DNA of 7,284 nucleotides from Deltaproteobacteria bacterium UBA3076 (GCA_002367355.1 DFBQ01000209.1:9315-16598), one strand, 5' to 3'; shown: positions 1 to 6,901, counted from the stretch's first letter. The notes: generated by a model from the letters alone, not told the origin. Numbers and translations are program-made.

Positions 1-47
1 TGGCTTGATATGAAGGATGCCATTTATTGCTATTAAACCTTCATCAC

Positions 48-149
48 GTCATTCCCGTTAAAGTCGGAATGACAGGCACTCATACCCAATCGTCATTCCC
101 GCGAAGGCGGGAATCCAGTGACTGTTGCCCGGACTTATTGAGAAGTTAC
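48..149 (+). repeat. Palindromic repeat element, left copy (partial, one arm degraded)
   Basis: Two 20-bp units of the form ATTCCC-N8-GGGAAT lie 44 bp apart. The one at 95-114 is perfect (8-bp stem ATTCCCGC/GCGGGAAT, loop GAAG). The one at 51-70 is degraded (CGGAAT at the end) but is still bounded by the 8-bp inverted repeat GTCATTCC (48-55)/GGAATGAC (66-73). A 20-bp end sequence at 128-147 reads CCCGGACTTATTGAGAAGTT. Positions 92-149 match 7075-7132 in direct orientation with about 2 mismatches in 58. The left terminal repeat seen in the 6986-7130 copy is missing here. The unit matches the pattern known as dRS3 in Neisseria, and similar repeats occur in many proteobacteria. It lies 22 bp past the importer stop codon, so its hairpins could also end that transcript, although no T-tract follows. 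Confidence 0.85.
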
Positions 150-170
150 GATTTGACCCTCAAATCATGC

Positions 171-965
171 TCAACCTAACCGTGGCGCAGTCATCGAGCC
201 TATTACCTCTTCTTGTACCAGTTCCCACACTTCCCGTTTCAGCTCTATGAATCGGTCGGTGAGCTGCATATCAAGTATTCGGGGCCGCGGCAGATCGTTT
301 TTATAAATGGCCTTAACGCGCCCAGGCCTGGCGGACATCACCACCAAACGGTCACTCAGAATTAAGGCTTCGTCAATAGAATGAGTAATAAACAGTACGG
401 TCTTTTGAGACTTGTGGACTATATGTAATAGTTCCTGTTGCATGATCTGCCGAGTCATCGCATCGAGGGCAGCAAAAGGCTCGTCACACAACAACACATC
501 CGGTTCGTTGGCAAGCACCCGGCTCAGGGCCACCCGCTGCTGCATGCCGCCTGAGAGTTCTCCCGGATAAGCGTTTTCAAAGCCTTCCAGACCCACCATC
601 GCAATCCAGCGGTGGGCCTGTTCATGTCGCCGCTTGGTTGATACCCCTTTGAGTCGTGGGCCAAAGGCGACATTCTCCAAGACAGTCATCCAGGGAAACA
701 GGGCATAGTTTTGGAAGATCATACCACAGCGCGGCTCCACTCCCTGGATTTCTTTGCCTTCGAGCAAAACCCGTCCCCGTGTCGGCGGAATAAACCCGGC
801 AACGATATTGAGAAACGTACTCTTGCCACAACCTGAGGCACCAACAATGCAGACAACTTCACCCTTGTGGACATCCAAAGAAAAAATTTCCAAAGCGCTG
901 AGAATGCCTTTGCGTGTCGGAAAGATCTTGCTTACGTCTTGTGCCTGGATAACGGCTTCAGTCAT
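171..965 (-). CDS. ABC transporter ATP-binding protein, SsuB/TauB/NrtD type
   Basis: This is the cytoplasmic ATPase that drives import through the permease encoded just upstream. The 264-residue protein has the full ABC set: Walker A GASGCGKST (42-50), Q-loop Gln85 in FQNYALFPW, signature LSGGMQQR (137-144), Walker B LLCDEP (158-163) followed by the D-loop ALD, and switch His195 in ITHSIDEA. The Q-loop context and the ending SARPGRV after the switch region are typical of the nitrate/sulfonate/taurine importer family. I place the start at 965 because its ATG overlaps the permease TGA as ATGA and has GGGGAG ten bases upstream (976-981). An in-frame start at 1091 would add 42 residues that lie inside the permease gene and do not resemble the family. 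The family assignment is firm, but the substrate cannot be deduced. The gene is last in its operon. Confidence 0.95.
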   Translation of the reverse strand: MTEAVIQAQDVSKIFPTRKGILSALEIFSLDVHKGEVVCIVGASGCGKSTFLNIVAGFIPPTRGRVLLEGKEIQGVEPRCGMIFQNYALFPWMTVLENVAFGPRLKGVSTKRRHEQAHRWIAMVGLEGFENAYPGELSGGMQQRVALSRVLANEPDVLLCDEPFAALDAMTRQIMQQELLHIVHKSQKTVLFITHSIDEALILSDRLVVMSARPGRVKAIYKNDLPRPRILDMQLTDRFIELKREVWELVQEEVIGSMTAPRLG

Positions 966-1750
966 GATCGCGTGGCTCCCCGTTGCCAAGGTAAAAGAAT
1001 ATGCTCGATCCAGCGGAACAGGATATCCAAAATGAGAACAGTGAGACTGATCGATAACATGCCCACCAGCACCTGACCCGTATCGGACCATTCTTTGGCC
1101 GTCCAGATGCGGAATCCCAGACCGCTATTGGCGCCTACCATCTCGGCAGAAATGACGCAGGTCCAGGCTATGGCCAACACCACTTTTAGACCGCTGAGAA
1201 TGTTCGGCAGGGCGGCCGGTAACATGACATGACGTATGGTTTGCAGCCTTGAAGCACCTAAGTTGCGGGCTGCTATGATGAGTATCTCATCCACGCGCAC
1301 AGTGGCATCAGTGGTGTAGACCAGCACCGAGGCAAAACTACCCATGAAGACGATGGCGTATTTCTGCTGTTCATCGATGCCTAACCACAGCATAGACAAG
1401 GGTATCCAACTTAGAGCAGGAAGGGGACGGATAATAGAAACCACGGGATTGAGTGCCGCCCTTACCCAATGACTCATCCCCATGGCTAAACCAAGTGGCA
1501 CTCCGACCAGGGCGCTGAGCGCAAACCCGGTGAGTACTCGTGTTGCACTCATTTTGATATCGTGAGCCAGCACTGCTTCCGGACCTGTCGCCATTTGAAG
1601 CATACGTCGGAGTATGTCGCTAGGCGCCGGCAAAAAGTATGGGTCGATCACCCCCAGACGTACCAGCGCTTCCCAGCTACCAACAAATACCAGCAGCCCC
1701 AGCGCGCCGATGACCGTGGTCTGCCAGAGACCAAGTTCCCTGTTATCCAT
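962..1750 (-). CDS. ABC transporter permease, SsuC/TauC/NrtB type
   Basis: This inner-membrane subunit of 262 residues would form the translocation channel as a homodimer. Hydrophobic segments lie at roughly 11-31, 70-92, 100-123, 130-147, 185-205 and 227-248, giving six membrane spans. The stretch RPLPALSWIPLSMLWLGI (108-125) is characteristic of the SsuC/TauC group. The cytoplasmic EAA loop that docks onto the ATPase runs from about 155 to 182, with AARNLGAS and the conserved G165 and P178. The start overlaps the end of the lipoprotein gene by 8 bp and its stop overlaps the ATPase start by 4 bp, so the three genes are very probably translationally coupled. The ribosome-binding site is weak, which fits coupling. 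Length is normal for the family and nothing appears broken. Confidence 0.94.
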   Translation of the reverse strand: MDNRELGLWQTTVIGALGLLVFVGSWEALVRLGVIDPYFLPAPSDILRRMLQMATGPEAVLAHDIKMSATRVLTGFALSALVGVPLGLAMGMSHWVRAALNPVVSIIRPLPALSWIPLSMLWLGIDEQQKYAIVFMGSFASVLVYTTDATVRVDEILIIAARNLGASRLQTIRHVMLPAALPNILSGLKVVLAIAWTCVISAEMVGANSGLGFRIWTAKEWSDTGQVLVGMLSISLTVLILDILFRWIEHILLPWQRGATRS

Positions 1751-2813
1751 CTGGTGGCGGCCTTGATGTACTGTCCCTTGATCCCATATCCGGTGTGCGT
1801 AATAGGTCTAGATTTACCCAGTCGCGGAATTTAGGTTTTACCGGTATGGCATGCATCTGATCGTGCAAAATATCCAAGATATACTCCACTTGAGCAAAGA
1901 TGCCTCGATCATTCATCACGCGATATTGTTCCTTAATCCCGTACCAAACAAATTTCTCGAGGTTGGTGCCTATCAACGCCCTATCTTGCTGAATATATCG
2001 GCCGCGGGCAACGTCTGTCGCTTTCTCAGGGTGGTGTTTCACCCATTCCAGGGCCTCGAAATAAGCCTTCAGGAAATTTTGGGCACGCAAAGGATCGGCA
2101 TCCGCCCAGTCTTTCCCAAGGATCAATACATCCGGACCTGTCATGGTCCCAAAACGTTGGTAGACCTCAGTATCTGTATCCATGCCCAACACGGTAGCTC
2201 CGGGGACTGCAGCGAGTTGAGAAAAACCGGGTTCCCAGATAAGCGCTGCATCCACGTTCCCTGCACGAAAAACCGCGGGGACATCACCCACCTCCAGATT
2301 AACGAGACGAACATCCTGACCAGGATTGAGTCCGTGCTGTTTCAGAAGCATGCGGCAGGTGAGCTCCACAGATGAACCGAAAGGAAAACCGATGCACTTG
2401 CCCCTAAGCTGGTCAAAACGTTCAATGCCAGGGCGGGCCACTAACCCTTCAAAGCCTGGGGCGATATCCTGATTGCCTACCCAATAGAAACGCCGATTAC
2501 CATGCGCCATCGCGCTCAGCATGGCGATCTCGCCTAAACTGGCAAACTGCGCCTCTCCAGAAGAAATGGCATTGAGACGATCCATACTTTTACCGATGAA
2601 CCGCCACTCCACCTGAAACCCGTATTTTATGAAAATGCCGCGTTCAATTCCGACCCATACAGGCACATGCCCATACCACTGGGAACCGACAGCGACCACA
2701 CGGAATAGTCCTCCCTGAGTTTGCTCATCGGTCTGCGAGCTGCAAGCAGATATCTGGATGAGTAACAAGATGGCGACAAATCGTAATAAGGCGGATGAAG
2801 CCACATTCAACAT
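1743..2813 (-). CDS. ABC transporter substrate-binding lipoprotein, SsuA/TauA (NMT1-like) family
   Basis: This is the periplasmic solute receptor of the importer, 356 residues long. Residues 1-23 are a lipoprotein signal: a hydrophobic stretch (12-21) and the lipobox ISAC, with lipidation expected at Cys24. The mature part has the two-lobe binding-protein pattern of this family: a first-lobe segment VPVWVGIERGIFIKYGF (50-66), SSGEAQFASLGE (84-95), the hinge-region block GKCIGFPFGSS (138-148), and GNVDAALIWEP (185-195), where the family usually reads G-x-x-D-A-x-x-x-W-E-P. The Pro-rich tail after about 340 is unlike the fold and probably disordered. The start at 2813 is supported by AAGGA eight bases upstream. 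The ATG at 2820 is in another frame. It is first in the operon. No desulfonation, nitrate or thiamine gene is nearby, so the ligand is unknown. Confidence 0.92.
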   Translation of the reverse strand: MLNVASSALLRFVAILLLIQISACSSQTDEQTQGGLFRVVAVGSQWYGHVPVWVGIERGIFIKYGFQVEWRFIGKSMDRLNAISSGEAQFASLGEIAMLSAMAHGNRRFYWVGNQDIAPGFEGLVARPGIERFDQLRGKCIGFPFGSSVELTCRMLLKQHGLNPGQDVRLVNLEVGDVPAVFRAGNVDAALIWEPGFSQLAAVPGATVLGMDTDTEVYQRFGTMTGPDVLILGKDWADADPLRAQNFLKAYFEALEWVKHHPEKATDVARGRYIQQDRALIGTNLEKFVWYGIKEQYRVMNDRGIFAQVEYILDILHDQMHAIPVKPKFRDWVNLDLLRTPDMGSRDSTSRPPPDG

Positions 2814-2830
2814 TGAACATATCCTTTTTT

Positions 2831-2866
2831 ACCCCTCTCCCCTTTGAGGGAAGAGATGTGAGGGGT
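2831..2866 (-). other. Imperfect hairpin in the importer leader
   Basis: ACCCCTC (2831-2837) is the inverted complement of GAGGGGT (2860-2866), and an inner TCCC/GGGA pair (2838-2841, 2848-2851) lies between them. On the minus-strand transcript the structure sits directly before the ribosome-binding site of the lipoprotein gene. It could be a leader structure or a small dispersed CT/GA-rich palindromic repeat. No T-tract suggests an attenuator, and no riboswitch pattern was recognised. Confidence 0.4.
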
Positions 2867-2879
2867 GATCCGAGAAACC

Positions 2880-2908
2880 ATCTTAAGCACAGCATCAGTT
2901 TCATTCAA
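2880..2908 (-). promoter_or_regulatory. Possible sigma-70 promoter of the importer operon
   Basis: On the minus strand, TTGAAT (2903-2908) and TAAGAT (2880-2885) are separated by 17 bases. Each matches the -35 or -10 consensus at 4 of 6 positions. A start near 2873 would leave a leader of about 60 bases containing the hairpin at 2831-2866. Spacing and position are right, but the match is modest. Confidence 0.3.
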
Positions 2909-3154
2909 GACCTGATTGTTCGGTCAGTTGCAATCTTCGACATTTCTCCCGGATTTCCGCCCTCAAACTGAAAATGTGAATAATCGCCTAATCTTGGTGG
3001 CCGGCGAACGGAAAGCTCACCTGCCATCAACACTGCGGAGCAAGACGTTCCGAAAGCACAAGCTTGGATGCGGTGCACGGCCTTTCAAGGAGCGCCGCGC
3101 TGTTGGGCGTCATTATGTTGCCCCCTTTGTTAGCCCATTTGGACGATTAGAGTG
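2909..3154. other. Intergenic block with no recognised gene
   Basis: This stretch is GC-richer than the AT-rich control region that follows, most clearly from about 2990 to 3145. A 79-codon plus-strand frame spans 2916-3155, but it begins without a ribosome-binding site and its product resembles no family I know, with no hydrophobic core or motif. On the minus strand, 3027-3113 could encode 28 residues behind a G-run, again without resemblance to anything. I read the block as non-coding or as the eroded remains of a gene. Confidence 0.5.
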
Positions 3155-3237
3155 AAAAAGCGCTTTTTTCAATAGCAAAGGGAAAAAGTAGGAACTGTAG
3201 AAACTTTTTTCTCCTCTCTTACAAAAACTTTTTTCTC
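3155..3237 (+). promoter_or_regulatory. Repeated CTTTTTTC boxes upstream of the cytochrome
   Basis: CTTTTTTC occurs three times: 3163-3170, 3204-3211 and 3228-3235. The last two lie inside an exact 13-bp direct repeat, AAACTTTTTTCTC (3201-3213 and 3225-3237), spaced 24 bp apart. The first overlaps a perfect 14-bp palindrome, AAAAAGCGCTTTTT (3155-3168). They lie about 95-180 bp before the likely transcription start, which is where enhancer sites for sigma-54 activators usually sit. A binding role is inference; T-rich DNA can also repeat by chance or simply bend. Confidence 0.4.
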
Positions 3238-3262
3238 TTTTCAGCTTCTGCCTCAAATAAAA

Positions 3263-3284
3263 CCTAAAAAAGCCTTATTTTAGG
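3263..3284. promoter_or_regulatory. 22-bp palindrome upstream of the cytochrome promoter
   Basis: CCTAAAA (3263-3269) and TTTTAGG (3278-3284) are perfect inverted repeats separated by 8 bp. The centre is about 60 bp before the predicted transcription start, which suits a dimeric regulator site. Read on the minus strand it also contains GCCT/AGGC followed by a T-run, so a weak terminator is an alternative. Confidence 0.4.
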
Positions 3285-3305
3285 CCAAAAAAACACGAAT
3301 GTCAG

Positions 3306-3322
3306 GTGGCACGTCTGATGCA
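3306..3322 (+). promoter_or_regulatory. Sigma-54 (RpoN) type -24/-12 promoter of the cytochrome gene
   Basis: TGGCACG (3307-3313) is an exact match to the -24 half of the RpoN consensus. ATGCA (3318-3322) matches the -12 half TTGCW with one change. The invariant GG (3308-3309) and GC (3320-3321) are exactly 10 bases apart, as required. Transcription should begin near 3333, giving a leader of about 50 bases. Sigma-54 control implies an ATP-dependent enhancer-binding protein, which is not encoded in this window. Confidence 0.72.
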
Positions 3323-3382
3323 ATACTATATGACAAATTCACAATACAACCATTACAACTTGCATAAAAGAAGGAGGCAAGT

Positions 3383-4480
3383 ATGAAACACCTTAAATTA
3401 ACATTTTTAACAGTACTTTGTATGGGAATTGTAATGTTTTTGGCTGGCCCGGTCTGTGCAGCGGTGACAGGTGAATGCAGTAACTGTCATACAATGCACA
3501 ATAGTCAGAATGGCAATCACATGATGATAAACGTTGACATAGACGGTACCAGCGGGGGTTCTCATGGTGGGGGATATCCAAGTCTGACAAGAGGAAGCTG
3601 CGTAGGTTGTCATACCGGACCTAATACTGCTGGTAGTACTCATCCATATGTCTATGATACAGGTGCTGTAAACTATGGCTTTGATACTTTGGCTGGTGGC
3701 AACTTTAAGTGGGTTGTTACTGATGATGCTAAAGGTCACAATGTAAAAGGAATCCCCGGTATGAGTGCTGATACTCTTTTAGTGGCGCCTGGTGATGGTG
3801 GCCTTGCTGCGGGTTGCACCAGTAGTTGCCATAGTACCCTGTTTGCACCGGTAGATGGTGCTGCACTCAATACTGGATGCGAAGGCTGTCACCTTGAGCC
3901 TAAGCATCATGCCCCTCGACAGCTTGCGGGTACTCCTGCTTTAAAGGCAAACGGTTACTTTAGATTCCTTTCCGGACATGATACCGGATCAGGTTCCGGT
4001 GTTGAAGGCATTGAAGATGACGATTGGCAGTTCACGAATGATATGGGAGATCATAATGAGTACCTTGGAAATGCAGTTGACACCCATGCCGCAACTAATA
4101 CAAGAGGATTTGCCGCGAATGGGAATACTATGACTGGTTTTTGTACCGGTTGCCATGGTACATTCCATACCCAGTTAGACGGTAACGCTAACTGGATTCG
4201 ACATCCGTCTGATGCAGTCCTACCAAGTACTGGAGAATATGCAAACTATACTACTTACGATCCGGATGTTCCTGTAGCACGGCCTGACTTGACTACTATT
4301 CCCGAAGGCGGTATTGGAGTAGCTGCTGGCACTGATATGGTAATGTGTCTTTCCTGCCACAGAGCACACGGTAGTCCTTATGATGATATGCTTCGTTGGG
4401 ATTATTCCGGCATGGTCGCTGGTAACGGTGGTAGTTTCTCTGGCACCGGTTGTTTCACGTGCCATTCCGAGAAAGATTAA
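3383..4480 (+). CDS. Secreted multihaem c-type cytochrome, OmcS-like (extracellular electron transfer)
   Basis: This is a 365-residue exported electron carrier. Residues 1-26 form a Sec signal peptide ending CA-A, with no lipobox. Haem motifs are CSNCH (32-36), CVGCH (73-77), CEGCH (166-170), CTGCH (254-258), CLSCH (322-326) and CFTCH (357-361), plus CTSSCH (145-150), a CX3CH form: six canonical and one probable further haem. About thirteen other histidines in the mature part (H39, H87, H119, H175, H176, H262, H274, H329 among them) can supply distal ligands. From memory, Geobacter OmcS shares CHTMHNS at the first haem, a WV...KGHN stretch, RHP after the CxxCH...H haem, CLSCHRAH, and an ending CxxCHxKD. 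The middle (145-176) differs. AGGAGG lies 5 bases before the ATG. The gene stands alone between its own promoter and terminator. It has no membrane anchor, so an extracellular or filament role is inferred; a soluble periplasmic carrier is the alternative. Confidence 0.9.
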   Translation: MKHLKLTFLTVLCMGIVMFLAGPVCAAVTGECSNCHTMHNSQNGNHMMINVDIDGTSGGSHGGGYPSLTRGSCVGCHTGPNTAGSTHPYVYDTGAVNYGFDTLAGGNFKWVVTDDAKGHNVKGIPGMSADTLLVAPGDGGLAAGCTSSCHSTLFAPVDGAALNTGCEGCHLEPKHHAPRQLAGTPALKANGYFRFLSGHDTGSGSGVEGIEDDDWQFTNDMGDHNEYLGNAVDTHAATNTRGFAANGNTMTGFCTGCHGTFHTQLDGNANWIRHPSDAVLPSTGEYANYTTYDPDVPVARPDLTTIPEGGIGVAAGTDMVMCLSCHRAHGSPYDDMLRWDYSGMVAGNGGSFSGTGCFTCHSEKD

Positions 4481-4512
4481 CTCGTCGATAGCCTAACCTA
4501 ATAATTATAGAC

Positions 4513-4553
4513 TTCCGCTACCAGGGTTTGACTCTGGTAGCGGAATATTTTGT
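4513..4553 (+). terminator. Rho-independent terminator of the cytochrome gene
   Basis: A perfect 12-bp stem, TTCCGCTACCAG (4513-4524) with CTGGTAGCGGAA (4534-4545), encloses a 9-base loop and is followed by TATTTTGTT. It starts 33 bp after the cytochrome stop codon. On the opposite strand it is followed by an AT-rich but not T-rich run, so it may also weakly stop transcription arriving from fcl. Confidence 0.88.
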
Positions 4554-4642
4554 TACACTATTTCAAGCCGTTTTTATGACTCACAGACACCTCTTTTTTA
4601 CACATCACATAATGGAGAACCCTCCCCATTTTTCACCGCATT

Positions 4643-4662
4643 CATCACCACCAGAGGTGATG
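4643..4662 (-). other. Hairpin just after fcl
   Basis: CATCACC (4643-4649) and GGTGATG (4656-4662) form a 7-bp stem, with an outer ACCG/CGGT pair (4635-4638, 4669-4672) across an internal loop. It lies 14 bp beyond the fcl stop. No T-run follows on the minus strand, so it is not a classical terminator; it could protect the 3' end of the transcript. Confidence 0.35.
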
Positions 4663-4675
4663 GTTTCACGGTAAA

Positions 4676-5740
4676 TTAAGCAGATTGATCAAGGTACCAC
4701 TTGTAAGTCAGTCTGAGTCCTGCAGTTAAAGTTGTTCCGGCCTTCCATCCGAGATTGGTCAGTTTTGAGACATCGAGTAATTTTCGCTGGGTACCATCCG
4801 GTCTTGTCTGATCCCAAACAACTTCGCCTTCATAGCCAACGATTTTTTTTATAGTCTCAGCCAGCTTCCTGATTGTTATCTCTTTACCGGTCCCAACATT
4901 GATGTGAGATAGCATCGGCTGTGTTTGACTATCATAAACGCTGTCATCGAGCGCCATTGTGAAAATACAGGCAGAGGCCAGATCATCTACATGCAGGAAC
5001 TCGCGGCGAGGACTGCCGCTTCCCCACAAAATAACCTGTGGGGATTGTCCGGGATTTGAGTTCTGAGACGCAAAGCCAAGAGCGACACGGATGTCTTCCG
5101 GAATGGGACCATAGCGAGATTCGTTTTTTTTGATGCCTTCCCAGTCGGCCCGGGCAGCCAGTTTTGCCAGATGAAATTTACGTATTAGGGCGGGAAGCAC
5201 ATGGGAATTCTCCAAATCGAAATTGTCATTTGGGCCATACAGATTTGTCGGCATAACTGAGCGGTACATAGTCCCATACTGGCGATTATAGGACTCGCAG
5301 AGCTTGATGCCGGCGATTTTCGCAATGGCATATGGCTCATTTGTCGGCTCAAGCCGGCCGGTAAGAATACATTCCTCTTTCATTGGCTGCGGGGCATGTT
5401 TGGGATAGATACAGGATGATCCCAGGAGTAAAAGCCCTTTGGCCCCTGCCTTCCACGCAGAGTGAAGGACATTTGTCTGGATGACCAGGTTATTGTATAT
5501 AAATTCCGCAGGATAGATATTGTTAGCCTGTATGCCGCCCACCTTCGCTGCGGCAAGGAAAACGTATTCAGGCCGCTCCACATCAAAGAATTCTTCGACT
5601 TTCTCCTGCCTTGTCAGGTCCAGTTCCTGATGGGTCCTATAGACAAGATTTCCGTATCCCAATTCTCCTAATTTTCGAAGGATAGCCGAGCCTACTAAAC
5701 CCCTGTGACCTGAAACATATATTTTGGAAGCCTTGTTCAT
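4676..5740 (-). CDS. fcl: GDP-L-fucose synthase
   Basis: A cytoplasmic NADPH-dependent 3,5-epimerase and 4-reductase that turns GDP-4-keto-6-deoxy-mannose into GDP-L-fucose. It is an extended short-chain dehydrogenase: nucleotide-binding GHRGLVG (11-17), then catalytic Ser108 with Cys110 in GSSCIYP, the YxxxK pair Tyr137/Lys141, and His180 in NSHVLP. These align one residue off with E. coli Ser107, Cys109, Tyr136, Lys140 and His179, so all active-site groups are present. [14 protein letters not shown] follows at 239-253. The protein has 354 residues against about 321 in E. coli; nearly all the excess is one insert of about 34 residues between FH (189-190) and VILWGSG (236-242). It lies 21 bp after gmd on the same strand. 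No clear Shine-Dalgarno is visible before the ATG at 5740, which suggests dependence on gmd translation. Confidence 0.96.
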   Translation of the reverse strand: MNKASKIYVSGHRGLVGSAILRKLGELGYGNLVYRTHQELDLTRQEKVEEFFDVERPEYVFLAAAKVGGIQANNIYPAEFIYNNLVIQTNVLHSAWKAGAKGLLLLGSSCIYPKHAPQPMKEECILTGRLEPTNEPYAIAKIAGIKLCESYNRQYGTMYRSVMPTNLYGPNDNFDLENSHVLPALIRKFHLAKLAARADWEGIKKNESRYGPIPEDIRVALGFASQNSNPGQSPQVILWGSGSPRREFLHVDDLASACIFTMALDDSVYDSQTQPMLSHINVGTGKEITIRKLAETIKKIVGYEGEVVWDQTRPDGTQRKLLDVSKLTNLGWKAGTTLTAGLRLTYKWYLDQSA

Positions 5741-5761
5741 AGTTCTGATTCGTTTATATCT

Positions 5762-6847
5762 CTAATCAAATTGATTGTAAGTGCGAAAGCCTGCTTTTTT
5801 ACATAACCGGTCTTTTTCTGCCTCTTTCAGGTCCTCTCGCACCATCATCTTAATCAGCTCATCAAGAGATACCGTTGGCTCCCACCCCAATTTTGAACGG
5901 GCCTTTGCGGGATCGCCCAGGAGAAAATCCACTTCAGTGGGCCTGAAATAACCCCGATCAATCTTCACAAGGATCTTCCCGGCTTCACTGTCTTTGCCTG
6001 TCTCGTCGGCCCCACTTCCTTCCCACACAATTTTTATTCCTATCTCTCCAAAGGCCTTTTCAACGAACTCCCTCACCGAATGGGATTCACCAGTGGCAAT
6101 AACATAGTCTTCAGGTTCTTCTTGCTGCAATACCAGCCACATGGCCTTTACATAATCCCCGGCATAACCCCAGTCCCTCTTGGCATCCAGGTTACCCAAG
6201 TACAGTCTTTCCTGAAGGCCCAGCTTGATGCGTGCAACCGCCCTTGTGATCTTGCGGGTTACAAAGGTTTCACCTCTTATTGGAGATTCATGGTTAAAAA
6301 GGATCCCATTGCAGGCGAACATCTTATACGCTTCGCGGTAGTTGACTGTGATCCAGTATCCATAGAGTTTGGCAACTGCATAAGGGCTGCGCGGATAAAA
6401 AGGCGTGGTCTCTCGCTGTGGTATCTCCCGGGCCTTTCCAAAAAGTTCGCTTGTAGATGCCTGATAAAATCGCGTCTTCTCCTCCATTTTCAGAATTCTG
6501 ATAGCCTCAAGGAGGCGCAAGGTCCCTAGTGCATCCCCATTGGCAGTATATTCAGGTGTTTCAAAAGAGACCTTGACATGACTCTGGGCCGCCAGGTTAT
6601 AGATCTCATCAGGCTGAATTTCCTGGATTATACGGATCAGGTTCGTAGCGTCCGTGAGATCTCCGTAATGCATGAAAAAACGGACATCCTTTTCGTGAGG
6701 ATCTTTATAAAGATGATCCACACGAACAGTGTTGAACGATGAAGACCTGCGTTTAATACCATGTACCTCGTAACCCTTTTCTAATAAAAATTCTGCCAGA
6801 TAGGCGCCATCCTGACCTGTAATGCCTGTAATCAAGGCGCTTTTCAT
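5762..6847 (-). CDS. gmd: GDP-mannose 4,6-dehydratase
   Basis: It converts GDP-D-mannose to GDP-4-keto-6-deoxy-D-mannose using bound NADP, the first step toward GDP-L-fucose (and GDP-rhamnose or related sugars). The 361-residue protein shows the Rossmann motif [12 protein letters not shown] (8-19), the family block RRSSSFNT (33-40), YNLAAQSHV (83-91), catalytic Thr132 and Glu134 in STSELFG, and Tyr156/Lys160 in SPYAVAK. These correspond to E. coli Thr133, Glu135, Tyr157 and Lys161. The later block [17 protein letters not shown] is also diagnostic. Length is normal. The start at 6847 has GGAAGGAG ten bases upstream (6858-6865). It is the first gene of a two-gene unit with fcl, which points to fucose as the end product. 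Glycosyltransferases using it are not in the window. Confidence 0.97.
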   Translation of the reverse strand: MKSALITGITGQDGAYLAEFLLEKGYEVHGIKRRSSSFNTVRVDHLYKDPHEKDVRFFMHYGDLTDATNLIRIIQEIQPDEIYNLAAQSHVKVSFETPEYTANGDALGTLRLLEAIRILKMEEKTRFYQASTSELFGKAREIPQRETTPFYPRSPYAVAKLYGYWITVNYREAYKMFACNGILFNHESPIRGETFVTRKITRAVARIKLGLQERLYLGNLDAKRDWGYAGDYVKAMWLVLQQEEPEDYVIATGESHSVREFVEKAFGEIGIKIVWEGSGADETGKDSEAGKILVKIDRGYFRPTEVDFLLGDPAKARSKLGWEPTVSLDELIKMMVREDLKEAEKDRLCKKAGFRTYNQFD

Positions 6848-6873
6848 AATGATATATCTCCTTCCTATTGTTC

Positions 6874-6901
6874 AATATAGTAATGTTTATGGTAACATCA
6901 A
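6874..6901 (-). promoter_or_regulatory. Probable sigma-70 promoter of gmd-fcl
   Basis: On the minus strand TTGATG (6896-6901) and TATATT (6874-6879) are 16 bases apart. The -10 box matches the consensus at 5 of 6 positions and the -35 at 4 of 6. A start near 6867 would give a leader of about 20 bases, just enough for the ribosome-binding site at 6858-6865. Confidence 0.4.

Noticed and set aside
48..114. CRISPR-like repeats from the regularly spaced ATTCCC units
   Set aside because: Only two units per site, each a self-complementary palindrome inside larger inverted arms. The same centre recurs at both sites, unlike unique CRISPR spacers.
966..1091. Longer ATPase start at 1091, adding 42 residues
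   Set aside because: The extension lies within the permease gene in another frame, does not resemble the family, and the ATGA overlap at 962-965 with GGGGAG upstream gives a better start.
3027..3108. Possible integron attC site, because GTTGGGC (3102-3108) fits the GTTRRRY box
   Set aside because: No matching RYYYAAC partner box or complementary arms at a suitable distance, and no integrase or cassette genes.
3027..3113. Minus-strand 28-residue frame behind a G-run
   Set aside because: Too short to judge, no recognisable product, and not followed by a gene it might regulate.
2916..3155. Plus-strand frame of 79 residues
   Set aside because: No ribosome-binding site, no motif or hydrophobic core, no resemblance to a known family. 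It ends at the edge of the AT-rich control region.
3407..3739. Minus-strand frames inside the cytochrome gene
   Set aside because: They are shadows of a gene with unmistakable haem motifs, a signal peptide and a strong ribosome-binding site on the plus strand.
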